DNA of 64,000 bases from Acidobacteriota bacterium (GTDB lineage: Bacteria; Acidobacteriota; Terriglobia; Acidiferrales; UBA7541): the NCBI GenBank assembly GCA_021788095.1, contig JAJYLB010000002.1, positions 124,001 through 188,000 on the forward strand. The letters are read 5' to 3'. Made by a program: the position numbers and the translations under genes. Of this stretch, positions 16,872 through 28,643 are shown in pieces (the stretch's first letter is position 1; every line of letters begins with the position of its first letter). The notes under the pieces are model-generated. The model was not told where the DNA came from, searched no databases, and was given only the letters and a program-made list of their open reading frames with translations.

Positions 16872-19484
16872 TCATCTCGTGACGCCAGCCGCGAGCGCGG
16901 CCACCCGCCGTTCGAGTTCCCGGGTAATCTCCTCTGGCTTCGTCCCCGGAGCGAACCGGACGGGTTCGCCGAGCGTCACGCGAATCTGGCCCGGCCGGGC
17001 GAACTTTCGCCTCGCTTGCTTCAGTGGGAAGAGGCCGTCGAGCCGCAGGGGCACGACCGGCAGCCGAAGATCGCTGACGAGCAGGCCGATACCGCCTCGA
17101 AAGGGCTGCATGGCTCCGTCGCGGGTCGTTTGGCCCTCGGGGAAAACGAGGACGCTGTATCCTCGGTCCACCGATTCGCCCGCGTAAGCGAAGCTGGCGC
17201 GAAAGCCGGCGCGAAGGGGAAGGGGAAAGACGTTGAAGAGCGCGACCACCAAGGCGTATACCGCGCGCGAAAACCAACGCACCAGGAAGCCGCGGTCCGG
17301 CGGAGCGCTGCGCATGCTCCGCAGCCGTTCCCCTTCCATTGCCACGGCCAAGCGATGGCGGAAACGGCCGGGCAGGGCCGCGAGGACGAACCCGATGTCG
17401 ATCTGCGTGACGTGATTCGAGACGATTACGACCGGCCCCCGCACCCCGGCCAGCCGCTCCCGGCCATGCACCCTGGGGTAACCGAGCAGGAGCGTCGCCG
17501 GCCATTCCAGAAGGTAATACACCGCGACGCGGATCCACGTGATGGGCCAGCGCTCGGCCCAGCGCGGGTAGACGTAGTCGGACGTGCGGGAGTCCGGCTC
17601 GCGCGTCCCGAATCCAGAAGGGCGGGGACGGGAGGGCTGGCGCAGCAGGCGATCGAGGTCGGCGACCGTGGTGGCGTCGGTGAACCGGCTCTCGTTCAAC
17701 TCGACCTGGTATCGGTCTTCCAGCTCCGCGAGCAGTTCCACCCGCTCGATTGAACCGAGATTCAGGTCCTGGGCGAGACTGGCTTCCGGGGCGAGCTTTT
17801 CCAGGGGACGGCCGGTGATCCGCGCTACTATTTCGGCCAGGGTTCCGGCCGCGAGCCCAGCCGCCGGTCCGCCGGCGGCCTGCGCCGCGCCGAGTCCCGC
17901 GCAAACCGCGCGCTCCACCGCCCGAAGCTGAGGCTTGCCGGTGGGCGTGCGAGGGAAATCGCCGTCAGGCCAGACGGTCCAGCGGCGAATTTGCTGGTAG
18001 TCGGCAAGGTGGGTGTTGGCCCGGCGCACGGCGGCCTCGGCCGAAGCGGGGCCAGGCTCCCGCACCAGAAGCACCGCGCAGGGTTCGGCGTTCCCCTCGC
18101 GCTCGATGCCGATAACAACGGCGTCGCGCACTCCCGGCTGCTGCCGCAACGCGGATTCGAGGTCTTCGGGATAGACATTCATGCCGGCGGGCGTGACGAT
18201 GACGTTTTTCCGCCGGCCCTTGAAGTAGAGGTTCCCCGTGGCATCCGCAACCCCCAAGTCGCCCGTGTGGAACCAGCCCTCGTCTCCCGCCACCGGATCC
18301 TGTCCTGCCGCGCGCGCGGGCCAATAGCCCTTCGCCACGCTCTCTCCGCGCACCAGAATCTCTCCCTCAGCCGACAGCTTGAGTTCGCGGCCCGGGAGGA
18401 CCTTGCCGATCGAGCCGCGCGCTCGCCGGAACGGATGCTGGACCGTGACGAGGGAAGCGGTCTCCGTCAACCCGTAACCTTGAACGCAGGCATAGCCAAG
18501 CCGAGTCCAAAATTGCTCGGCCGACTCGGGGAGCGCCGCGCCGCCCGTAACCAACGCCCAAAATTTCCAGCCGAAACGGCGGTGAACGGTGCGGAAACGC
18601 CACCAGCGCCGCAGGAAATGCTCGCTTTCCGCCCGAGCCAGATCGCGCCGGAACCGCTCCGTTTGTCCCTCGGCTTCGATATCCCGCTCGATCTTTTCGC
18701 GCAGGCTTTCGACCAGTCTCGGAACCGTCACGAGCACAGACACCCGCTCGCGCCGAATCACGCGCTGGACGGCGCCGGGATTGAGCGTGTCGAGCAAGAC
18801 CACGGTGCCGCCGAGCAACGGCGGCACGAGAATTCCCATGAACTGACCGAAGACGTGGCTGAGCGGGAGGAGGTTGAGGAAACGTATCGGGTGGAACCAG
18901 CGTTCGTAGCGATCGTATTTGCGGATTTCGGCTTCGAGGGGCTCGAGATTCGCTAGAAAGTTGCCGTGTGAGATCACCACCCCGCGCGGCTCGGCGGTGG
19001 TTCCCGAGGTGAAGACGATTTCGAGGGGATCGTCACGGCCCAGGGCGGCCGGAACGGGCGCGTGCGCGGAAAGGGAGGAAGCGGCGAGCGCCGAGCGAAG
19101 ATCATCGAGAACCAGTTGAGGCGCATCGATTCCCGCGCCGAGATGGTCGCGGCCGATAACCGCCAGGCGCGGCTCGACCTGGGCGGCAACGCGGCGCGCG
19201 AATTCCGGTGTCGCGGCTTGGTCCAGCGGCACCACAACCACGCCGGTAAGAGCACAGCCAAGAAATACGGCCAACCACTCCGGCGAGTTCTCACCCCAAA
19301 GGAGAAGACGCTCTCCTTTGCTCACTCCGCGCTCGGCGATTTCCCCGGCGAAGCTCTCCGCGGTCGCCACCAGTTCGCCATAGGTCCAACGGTCGATCCG
19401 ATATCCGCGATGTTGCACCACGGCGGTTTCCCGGCTGTGCCCGCGGAAATCGGCGAGGAGAGCGGCGAGGGAGGCGCGCTGCAT
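16872..19484 (-). CDS. Three-domain AMP-dependent ligase / acyl carrier / PlsC acyltransferase
   Basis: An 870-residue fusion. Residues 1-530 are an acyl-activating AMP ligase: IVFTSGTTAEPRG (157-168, phosphate loop), GYGLTETASLV, GWFHTGDLG and the catalytic Lys of TPTGK (K517). Residues 540-615 are a carrier domain with LNLGSIERVELL, Ser578 being the phosphopantetheine site. Residues 650-868 are a 1-acylglycerol-3-phosphate acyltransferase: NHVTQID (the HxxxxD motif, H691 and D696) and FPEGQTTRDG. The order resembles Aas-type acyl-ACP synthetase/acyltransferases with a built-in ACP, suggesting free fatty acid capture and direct transfer to a lysophospholipid or other lipid. Confidence 0.9.
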   Translation of the reverse strand: MQRASLAALLADFRGHSRETAVVQHRGYRIDRWTYGELVATAESFAGEIAERGVSKGERLLLWGENSPEWLAVFLGCALTGVVVVPLDQAATPEFARRVAAQVEPRLAVIGRDHLGAGIDAPQLVLDDLRSALAASSLSAHAPVPAALGRDDPLEIVFTSGTTAEPRGVVISHGNFLANLEPLEAEIRKYDRYERWFHPIRFLNLLPLSHVFGQFMGILVPPLLGGTVVLLDTLNPGAVQRVIRRERVSVLVTVPRLVESLREKIERDIEAEGQTERFRRDLARAESEHFLRRWWRFRTVHRRFGWKFWALVTGGAALPESAEQFWTRLGYACVQGYGLTETASLVTVQHPFRRARGSIGKVLPGRELKLSAEGEILVRGESVAKGYWPARAAGQDPVAGDEGWFHTGDLGVADATGNLYFKGRRKNVIVTPAGMNVYPEDLESALRQQPGVRDAVVIGIEREGNAEPCAVLLVREPGPASAEAAVRRANTHLADYQQIRRWTVWPDGDFPRTPTGKPQLRAVERAVCAGLGAAQAAGGPAAGLAAGTLAEIVARITGRPLEKLAPEASLAQDLNLGSIERVELLAELEDRYQVELNESRFTDATTVADLDRLLRQPSRPRPSGFGTREPDSRTSDYVYPRWAERWPITWIRVAVYYLLEWPATLLLGYPRVHGRERLAGVRGPVVIVSNHVTQIDIGFVLAALPGRFRHRLAVAMEGERLRSMRSAPPDRGFLVRWFSRAVYALVVALFNVFPLPLRAGFRASFAYAGESVDRGYSVLVFPEGQTTRDGAMQPFRGGIGLLVSDLRLPVVPLRLDGLFPLKQARRKFARPGQIRVTLGEPVRFAPGTKPEEITRELERRVAALAAGVTR

Positions 19485-19600
19485 CGCTCCGAGTGTGGCA
19501 TCTTTCCCGGTCGGGGGGAAGGGTCGGGGCGGTTGAGAGATGACAGGGGTTGGCGGTTATCCCGGTTATCTCGGTTACGGGGCGCCAGTCTTCCGGCACA

Positions 19601-19738
19601 GTGATTCGCGGCATAAGTCGCAGGCTCCGCACCGGAAGGCGCAGAAAGGTCAGGTTGTCTAGTTGGGTCGGGAAGCTTCGCTTCGCTCAGCATGACAGAG
19701 ATTCGGAATTGTTTCGGTTATTTTTGTGACAGGACACC
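19601..19738. repeat. Dispersed repeat family D, copy 1
   Basis: Starts GTGATTCGCGGCATAAGTCG, passes through TTGGGTCGG...GCTTCGCTTCGCTCAGCATGACAG and ends near ACAGGACACC. Matching blocks in the same order occur at 34436-34573, with the last two thirds at 51670-51740. It occupies the middle of the 475-bp gap between the ligase gene and argR; the remainder, 19739-19896, holds nothing recognisable. Confidence 0.8.
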
Positions 19739-19896
19739 CGTGAAGCTTCGCCTCAAACCGGCGAAGGGAAGGGCGACCACAAGGGTCGCCCCTACATCGC
19801 GAATGCCCTCCCGGTGCGCCTCCGGAAAAGCCTGCTTTTGGGATGTGCCCTTGAGGGACGTTTAGGGGCGGGCCGACTGTTTACGGGAGATGGGGC

Positions 19897-19926
19897 TTGA
19901 CGGGGGTGTTTTGGCTCTTGTATAAA
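19897..19926 (+). promoter_or_regulatory. Promoter of the argR-C-B-D-F-G-H operon
   Basis: TTGACG at 19897-19902 and TATAAA at 19921-19926 with an 18-bp spacer form a sigma70-like promoter. The -10 hexamer lies inside the first operator-like box, so a bound repressor would block RNA polymerase. Confidence 0.6.
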
Positions 19927-19952
19927 TTTACGTTGTAGTGTATAAATAATCG
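19919..19952 (+). promoter_or_regulatory. Putative ArgR operator: two TGTATAAAT boxes
   Basis: TGTATAAAT occurs at 19919-19927 and again at 19939-19947, exactly 20 bp apart, i.e. on the same face of the helix. Each box is AT-rich in an otherwise GC-rich region and resembles half of an ARG box (TGAATWWWWATTCA); the first extends to a near-palindrome GTATAAATTTAC. The position directly before argR suggests autoregulation and arginine control of the operon. Binding is inferred. Confidence 0.55.
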
Positions 19953-19959
19953 TTCGCCT

Positions 19960-20406
19960 ATGCCCGAGCAAAAGTCCTATCGACACGGACAGATTCTGAA
20001 GCTGATTGCCGGCGAGCCCGTCGCCAACCAGGACCAATTGCGGCGGCGGCTGGTGGAGCAGGGGCTTCGCGTCACGCAGGCCACCCTGTCGCGCGACATC
20101 CGGGAATTGGGGCTGGTGAAGACGGCCAAGGGCTATCAGCCCCTCGCCGCCGCGACAGCACCGGCGAGCCAGCCGGCCCTGGCGCGCGGGCTGCGCGAGT
20201 TCCTCCGGGACGTATTGCCGGCGCAGAACTTGCTGGTGCTGAAGACCCCGCCCGGAGGGGCGCAGCCGCTGGCCGCAGCCGTGGATCGCGAGCGCTGGCC
20301 GGAAGTTCTGGGCACGATCGCGGGAGATGACACGGTTTTGCTGATCACCGAGACGCGGGAAGCGTGCCTGGCCATCAGGAAGAGGATCGAGGATCTGCTC
20401 GAATGA
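19960..20406 (+). CDS. argR: Arginine repressor ArgR
   Basis: A 148-residue regulator. The N-terminal winged helix contains NQDQLRRRLVEQGLRVTQATLSRDIRELGLVKT, the ArgR DNA-binding signature (SRDIxELxLVK). The C-terminal part (about 80-148) is the arginine-binding, hexamer-forming domain, with GTIAGDDTVLLIT in place of the usual GTIAGDDTIL. It is the first gene of the arg operon; its stop overlaps the argC start (ATGA). With arginine bound it should repress the operon through the boxes just upstream. Confidence 0.95.
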   Translation: MPEQKSYRHGQILKLIAGEPVANQDQLRRRLVEQGLRVTQATLSRDIRELGLVKTAKGYQPLAAATAPASQPALARGLREFLRDVLPAQNLLVLKTPPGGAQPLAAAVDRERWPEVLGTIAGDDTVLLITETREACLAIRKRIEDLLE

Positions 20407-21446
20407 ATGGGAAGCCGAGAGTGGCCGTCGTGGGCGCGACCGGGTACACCGGGCGCGAATTGGCGCACCTTGTCGTGCGCCATCCCTCGGTGGAACGGCC
20501 GGTTTTCTTCTTGCGGGAAGGGGCGGACGGGGAGCGCCGAGCGGATTGCCTGACCGAGCTTTACCCGGAATTGCGTGGCCGGGGCGAGGCGCCTTGCCGG
20601 GCGTTTTCCGTTGACGCCGTGGCCGGGAGCGGCGCGACGGTGGCTTTTCTCGCCACGCCTCACGAAGTCTCCGCGGAAGTGGCCGGCGCCCTGGTCGACG
20701 CGGGGATGAAGGTGATCGATCTGAGCGCCGCCTTCCGTTTCCGCGACGCGGAAACCTACGCCGAGTGGTATCGTTTGCCGCCCGCTCCCGCCGCCTTGCT
20801 CGCGGAGGCCGTGTATGGCTTGCCCGAACTCCACGGCGCCGAACTCAGGGGCGCGCGCGTGGTGGCGAATCCGGGCTGCTATCCGACGGCGGTGATCCTG
20901 GGGCTGAAGCCGCTGGTGGACGCCGGTTGGATCGATCGCGAGCGCGGGATCGTGTGCGACGCGAAGTCGGGTGCGAGCGGGGCGGGCAAGCAGCCCAAGC
21001 GGGAAACGCACTTCGTCGAGGTCAACGAAAACTTCCGCGCCTACAACGTCTTCTCCCACCGGCACACGCCGGAGATTTTCGGGCAACTCGGCTTGGGGCC
21101 CGGGGAGATGATGTTCACCACGCATTTGCTCCCCGTCGAGCGCGGGATCCTGGCGACGCTGTACGCGTGGCTTGCCGAGCCGCGTTCCCCGGCGGAGATC
21201 GAAGCGCTCTACCGCCAGTTCTACGCCGGGCGCCCGATGGTGCGGATCTGGCCCGCGGGCGAGCTGCCCGAGTTGCGGCACGTGGTGCACACCAATTTTT
21301 GCGACGTGGGGTTTTCTCTCGATCGTGAGGGAAAGCGGCTGATCGTGGTTTCCGCGCTCGACAATCTGGGCAAGGGGGCCGCGGGGCAAGCCGTTCAGAA
21401 CATGAATGCGATGTTCGGACTGGAAGAGGTGGAAGGACTGCTATGA
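20403..21446 (+). CDS. argC: N-acetyl-gamma-glutamyl-phosphate reductase
   Basis: A 347-residue enzyme reducing N-acetylglutamyl-5-phosphate to the semialdehyde with NADPH. The nucleotide-binding motif VAVVGATGYTGRELAHLV is at the N-terminus and the catalytic Cys in NPGCYPTAVILGLKPL. The motif SGASGAGKQPKRETHF is also typical. The ATG overlaps the argR stop by 4 bp and the last codons overlap the argB start, which indicates translational coupling. Confidence 0.97.
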   Translation: MNGKPRVAVVGATGYTGRELAHLVVRHPSVERPVFFLREGADGERRADCLTELYPELRGRGEAPCRAFSVDAVAGSGATVAFLATPHEVSAEVAGALVDAGMKVIDLSAAFRFRDAETYAEWYRLPPAPAALLAEAVYGLPELHGAELRGARVVANPGCYPTAVILGLKPLVDAGWIDRERGIVCDAKSGASGAGKQPKRETHFVEVNENFRAYNVFSHRHTPEIFGQLGLGPGEMMFTTHLLPVERGILATLYAWLAEPRSPAEIEALYRQFYAGRPMVRIWPAGELPELRHVVHTNFCDVGFSLDREGKRLIVVSALDNLGKGAAGQAVQNMNAMFGLEEVEGLL

Positions 21447-22249
21447 GAATCGTGGTCAAGGTAGCCGGAGTCCTGCTCGAATCCGCCGAAGGGCTCGCCA
21501 ACGCCAGCGCCCAAATCGCCGAGTTGGCGCGCGAGGGCGCCGAGTTGTTGGTCATCCATGGCGGCGGCAAGACGTTCACCGCGACGCTGGCGCAGATGGG
21601 CATTCCCAGCCGCTTCATCAACGGCCTGCGCGTCACCGATCGCCAAACGCGCGACGCGGCCGTGATGGTGTTCGGCGGGTTGCTGAACAAGCGTCTGGCA
21701 GCGGCGGTTTCCGCCGCCGGCGTGCCGGCCGTGGGCCTGTGCGCCGCCGATGCGCTGGCTTTTTCCTCCGAGCCGCTGGTGGTGGAGGGCGAGGAGGGAG
21801 GGCTGGGCTACGTGGGGTATTTGGCAGGGGTGAATCTCGAGTTTCTCGAGCGGCTGTGGAAGTCGAAGCTGGTACCGGTGGCGGCGTGCCTGGGCATGGG
21901 CAGCGATGGCGAGATTTACAACATCAACGCCGACCATATGGCCGCCGCCAGCGCCGAGTACTGCCATGCCGATCGTTTGGTTTTCCTCACCGACGTTGCG
22001 GGGGTGCTGGACGGCGAGTCGGTGCTCGAAAGCGTGGATTATTCCGGCGTCGACGAGTTGGTGCGGTCGGGCAAGGTGCACGGCGGAATGGCTCTCAAGC
22101 TCGAAGCCTGCCGCCGCGCCCTCGATGCCGGCGTGCCGGACGTGAGGTTGGTTCCGGGCCTCGTTCCCGGCGCGCTGACCGCCGCCGCGCGAGGCAAGCC
22201 GGCGCCGGGCACGCGGATTGCGATGGCGGCTGAGTGCCATGCCGTCTGA
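21443..22249 (+). CDS. argB: Acetylglutamate kinase
   Basis: A 268-residue amino-acid kinase that phosphorylates N-acetylglutamate. Typical motifs: VIHGGGKTF, then NGLRVTDRQT (substrate binding), NINADHMAAASAEY and KVHGGMALKLEACRRAL. The first phosphate-binding loop reads VVKVAGVLL, so the usual KxGG has Ala in place of the first Gly; activity is still likely. The start overlaps the argC stop (ATGA). Confidence 0.93.
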   Translation: MRIVVKVAGVLLESAEGLANASAQIAELAREGAELLVIHGGGKTFTATLAQMGIPSRFINGLRVTDRQTRDAAVMVFGGLLNKRLAAAVSAAGVPAVGLCAADALAFSSEPLVVEGEEGGLGYVGYLAGVNLEFLERLWKSKLVPVAACLGMGSDGEIYNINADHMAAASAEYCHADRLVFLTDVAGVLDGESVLESVDYSGVDELVRSGKVHGGMALKLEACRRALDAGVPDVRLVPGLVPGALTAAARGKPAPGTRIAMAAECHAV

Positions 22250-23548
22250 GGGCATTCCGGCGGAGCCGGCCAGCGCGCAGGCTTTGAGCGACGCGGGCGG
22301 CAGCCCGCCTCCCGCAACGCACTTGATGAACACCTACCGCCGGCCGGCGCCGGTGTTCGTCCGCGGGCGCGGCTGCTATCTGTACGATTCCGCAGGCCGC
22401 CGCTATCTCGATTCCATAACAGGCATCGGGGTGAACGCGCTCGGTTACGCCCACCCGCGGCTGGTGCGGGTGATCCGGCGCGAAGCCGCCCGCCCAATCC
22501 ACGTCTCGAATCTTTTCCACCACCCTTACCAGGAGCCGCTGGCCGCGAAGCTGGCGGCGTGGAGCGGCCTGGATCGCGCCTTCTTTTCGAACAGCGGCAG
22601 CGAAGCGATCGAAGGGGCGCTGAAGCTGGCGCGGGCGCGGGCGCGGAAGATCGACGAGCGGAAGACGCGCATCCTCGCCCTGGAGAACTCTTTCCACGGC
22701 CGCACCTTCGGCGCGCTTTCCATCACCGCGACGCCGGAATATCGCGAGCCTTTCGCGCCGCTGGTTCCCGGGGCCGAGTTCGTTCGGTTCGACGATCTGG
22801 CCGATCTCGAAGCGAAATTCGGCGACGACGTTTGCGCGATCGTCATCGAGCCCATCCAAGGCGAGGGCGGGATTCACCCGGTGAGCGAGGCCTTCTGGCA
22901 GCGGGCGCGCGATCTGGCCACGCGCCACCGGGCCCTGCTCATCGCCGACGAGATCCAGTCGGGGCTGGGCCGCACTGGCCGCTATTTCGCTTTCCAGCGA
23001 TTTGCGGCGAAGCCCGATGTCGTCACGGTGGCCAAGCCGCTGGCCGGCGGCTTGCCGCTCGGTGCGTTTCTGGCGAGCGAGGAATCGGCAGCGGCTCTCG
23101 CGCCGGGCATGCACGGTTCGACCTTTGGCGGGGGTCCGCTCGCCTGCGCCGCGGCCCTGGAGTTTCTCACCACGGTCGAGGAAGAGCATCTGCTGGACAA
23201 CGTCCGCGAGCGCGGGAAGGAACTTCGCGAGGGATTCGAGCGGCTGGGCTCGCGGGCCGGACTGGTGCGCGAGGTGCGCGGGGAAGGGCTGATGCTCGCG
23301 ATGGAGTTGGAAGCCGAGGGCGCTCCGTACGTCGATCGGGCGCGCGAAAGCGGTCTGCTGATCAATTGCACTCACAAGCACGTGCTCCGCTTCCTGCCGC
23401 CGTTCATCCTGGATGAGCGGCGCGTCGCGGAGTTGCTGAAGAAGATGAAGCGGGTGCTGGCCCGCAAGCCGGGAAAGGGCCAGGCAAGAAAACCGGCGCC
23501 GGTTGCCGGGGACCCGCAAACGGAGAGCCCGGCGAGGGAAGGATCGAG

Positions 23549-23552
<4 letters not shown>
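22239..23552 (+). CDS. argD: Acetylornithine aminotransferase (class III PLP enzyme)
   Basis: About 437 residues. It converts N-acetylglutamate semialdehyde to N-acetylornithine using glutamate. SNSGSEAIEGALKLAR binds the PLP phosphate, ALENSFHGRTFGALS is the family motif, LLIADEIQSGLGRTG contains the PLP-ring Asp, and the Schiff-base Lys is in VTVAKPLAGGLPLGA. Members often also serve lysine synthesis. The start is set at an ATG 11 bp inside argB; an ATG at 22218 is also in frame. The stop overlaps argF (ATGA). Confidence 0.95.
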
Positions 23553-24493
<941 letters not shown>

Positions 24494-24523
24494 TACGAAA
24501 ACCTTTTTCCAAGGAGAATCCCA

Positions 24524-25710
<1,187 letters not shown>

Positions 25711-25714
<4 letters not shown>

Positions 25715-27126
25715 CGATGGGAAAGGGCACGCTGTGGGGGGGACGCTTCGAAGGCGCTCCCGACGAGGCGTTTCGCCGGTTCGATAGTTCCTTCGCGTTC
25801 GATCGGCGCCTGCTGCCTTACGAATTGGCCGTCGATCGCGCCTGGGCGCTGGGGCTTGTGGAGGCCGGCATTCTCTCGCGGGAGGAGGCCGGACGCATCG
25901 CCAAGGCTCTGGAAGAGATCGGCCTGCGCGCGGAAACGGATCCGGGCTGGCTCGACCGGGTCGAGGCCGAAGACCTGCACGGATTCGTCGAAGGCGAACT
26001 GGTCGAGCGTCTGGGCCCGCTGGGCGCAAAACTCCATACCGGCCGCAGCCGCAACGAGATGATTGCGGCCGACCTCCGGTTGTTCGTGAAGGCGGCGGCC
26101 AGGAGTCTGCGCGGCCGCGTGGGGACATTGGTGGCCGCGCTCGCCACCCAGGCTGATTGCCATTTCGGTTTGCCCATGGCGGGCATGACCCATCTCCAAC
26201 ACGCGCAGCCGATCCTTTTTTCGCATTTCCTGCTTTCGCATGCCGAGGGCTTCGAGCGCGACGCCGATCGCCTGCTCGCCGCAGTCCGCAGCGCCGATTT
26301 CTGCCCGCTGGGCGCGGGCGCTTTCGCCGGCTCGACCCTGCCCGTCGATCGGGCGAAACTGGCCCGGGAGTTGGGCTTCGGGGCGATCACGGGGAACAGC
26401 CTGGACGCCGTGGGCGATCGCGATTTCGCGCTCGAATGCCTCTTCGCGCTCGCCTTGCTCGCCATTCACCTCTCGCGTTTGGCCGGGGATTTCATCCTTC
26501 TGGCATCGCCCGAGTTTGGCTCGCTGGTGCTGCCCGACGCCTTTTCCACCGGCAGCAGCATGATGCCGCAAAAGAAGAATCCCGACGCTTGGGAACTCAT
26601 CCGCGGTAAGACCGGCCGCGTGGCGGGCGCGCTGTTCGCTCTGCTGGTCACGCTCAAAGGTCTCCCCTCGAGCTATCAGCGGGACCTACAGGAAGACAAG
26701 GAGCCGCTCTTCGACGCTTACGATCACGTCTCCGCGGCGACGGAAATCGCCGCCGGCGCGGTGGCGGCTACCGGCGTGAACGCCGAGCGATTGCGGGCCG
26801 GGGCCGCCGATCCCGCGCTGCTGGCCACCGACGCCGCCGACTACCTGGTCGCGCGGGGTTTGCCCTTCCGCCAGGCGCATGAAGTCGTCGGCGCGCTGGT
26901 AAAAGAGGGCGAGAGAAGAGGGGTGGCGTGGAACGAGCTTCCGCTCGACGTCATGCGGCAATTCTCGCCGGTCTTCGAGCCCGATTGGCAGAGGGCCGTC
27001 ACGCTCGAAGCGGCGATCGAGCGGCGCTCCCTACCCGGCGGCACGGCTCCCGCCGCCGTCCGCGCGCAGATCGAGAGTTGCCGCGCCTGGCTTGCCCGGC
27101 AAGCGGCGGAGGATGCTGGCGCATGA
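25711..27126 (+). CDS. argH: Argininosuccinate lyase
   Basis: About 471 residues, cleaving argininosuccinate to arginine and fumarate. Signature [15 protein letters not shown] (fumarase/lyase family) carries the catalytic Ser loop. [18 protein letters not shown] and [13 protein letters not shown] are also conserved. The GTG at 25711 overlaps the argG stop (GTGA) with GGAG 7 bp upstream; an ATG two codons later (25717) is the alternative. It is followed by a strong hairpin. Confidence 0.95.
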
Positions 27127-27171
27127 GGGCCTTGGGCAGCCTAGAGGCCGCACAGGGTCGAAAGCCGCCCC

Positions 27172-27238
27172 GCCCGGCCCACCCTTCCGGCCAAAAACGC
27201 CGGAAGGGTGGGGCACCCGAACGACACGCGGGATTCCA
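27172..27238. repeat. Dispersed hairpin family C, copy 2; likely terminator after argH
   Basis: Perfect 14-bp stem CCCACCCTTCCGGC (27178-27191) / GCCGGAAGGGTGGG (27199-27212) with a 7-base A-rich loop. The downstream flank (GGCACCCGAACGACACGCGGGATTCC) matches copy 1 near 326-348. It separates argH from argJ and probably reduces read-through. The rest of the argH-argJ gap shows only further inverted GTTCGGGACGGGAG-type sequence. Confidence 0.75.
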
Positions 27239-27417
27239 CGATCCCCTCTGCTTTCACGAGCTTTCGCGGGCCAGCGGCCCTAAGCGACAGGCAGGTCCCG
27301 AATCCCAAGCGTTCGGGACGGGAGCCTGTGTTACGGGAGCGGGGTGGCACAGCCGCCCCTGACAACGCCGGCCGCGTCGTAGATGACTTTTCGAACCGAT
27401 GAGGTGACGATTTGCCT

Positions 27418-28635
27418 ATGAAAGCGCGAAAAGCCGTTCCTGCACTTCCCCGCGGCTTCTCCTTTGCCGCGACGCATTGCGGAATCCGGAAGAACAAGAC
27501 GCGGCTCGATCTCGGCGTCATCGTCGCCGAGGGCCTGGTCGCCGCAGCCGGCGTCTTCACCACAAATCAGGTGAAGGCAGCGCCGGTGCTGCTCACCCGC
27601 AGACATCTGGCGGCCTCGCGAGGGCGAGCGCGAGCCCTCGTCGTGAATTCCGGCAATGCCAACTGCGTCACCGGGCCGGCCGGCCTCTCCGCGTCGCGCA
27701 CGACTGCTGCCGCGCTCGCGAGGGAACTCGGCTGCCCGGAACGAGAGATCCTGGTCTGCTCAACCGGGGTGATTGGCGTCCCGCTGCCGGCCGATCGAAT
27801 CGTTCTCCGCCTGCCCGCCTTGGTTCGCGCGAGCGCGGCCGCTGGAAAAGATTTCGACGAATTCGCCCGCGCCATCATGACCACCGACACGCGGCCGAAA
27901 CAGGCCTGGGCCTCCTGCCGCATTTCCGGAAAGACGGTGCGGGTGGCGGGCTGCGCCAAGGGCGCGGGCATGATTCACCCGCGGATGGCGACCATGCTCG
28001 CTTTCCTGGTGACAGACGCCGGGGCGGAGCCGGGATTACTCCACGGGGTTTTGCGCAACGCGGTGAGGGGCACTTTCAACGCCATCAGCGTCGACGGCGA
28101 CACCTCCACGAATGATACGGTGCTGCTCCTGGCGAGCGGCGCCTCGGGCGCGCCAGCGCTACGCCCGGGAAGCGCGGACGCCCGGCGCTTCGCTCAGGCC
28201 ATCGAGGAGGTTTGCCGGAGTCTGGCGCTTGCCATCGTCTCCGATGGGGAGGGTGCGGGTCACCTGGTGGAAGTGGAGGTGCGCGGCGCTCCGAGCGATC
28301 GCGCCGCTCACCGCGTGGCCGAGACCATCGCTACGTCGCCGCTGGTCAAGACCGCGCTCGCCGGCGCCGATCCGAATTGGGGAAGGTTACTCGCCGCGGC
28401 CGGCCGCGCGGGCGTGGCGTTCGACCTCACGCGAGCGCGCGTGTGGCTGGCAGGCAAGCTGGTATGCCGCCGCGGCGCTCCCGTCGCCTTTAACGAGGCC
28501 ACCTTGCACCGCCGCATGCTCGAGCGGGAAGTCAGACTGGCTCTCGACCTCGGCGCGGGCCGAGGGCAGGCGCGGATGTGGACTTCGGACCTCACCGCCG
28601 AGTACGTGCGGATCAACGCCAGCTACCGCACGTGA
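27418..28635 (+). CDS. argJ: Bifunctional glutamate N-acetyltransferase / ornithine acetyltransferase
   Basis: A 405-residue protein that recycles the acetyl group from acetylornithine to glutamate. The self-cleavage site is visible in GMIHPRMATMLAF, between A191 and T192, where Thr becomes the nucleophile of the beta chain. The motif DGDTSTNDTVLLLASG follows. Its presence with argC, B, D and F completes the cyclic ornithine route, so no argA is needed except for priming. GAGGTG precedes the start; a TTG at 27412 is an alternative start with tighter spacing. Confidence 0.95.
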   Translation: MKARKAVPALPRGFSFAATHCGIRKNKTRLDLGVIVAEGLVAAAGVFTTNQVKAAPVLLTRRHLAASRGRARALVVNSGNANCVTGPAGLSASRTTAAALARELGCPEREILVCSTGVIGVPLPADRIVLRLPALVRASAAAGKDFDEFARAIMTTDTRPKQAWASCRISGKTVRVAGCAKGAGMIHPRMATMLAFLVTDAGAEPGLLHGVLRNAVRGTFNAISVDGDTSTNDTVLLLASGASGAPALRPGSADARRFAQAIEEVCRSLALAIVSDGEGAGHLVEVEVRGAPSDRAAHRVAETIATSPLVKTALAGADPNWGRLLAAAGRAGVAFDLTRARVWLAGKLVCRRGAPVAFNEATLHRRMLEREVRLALDLGAGRGQARMWTSDLTAEYVRINASYRT

Positions 28636-28643
28636 TTTTGCTG

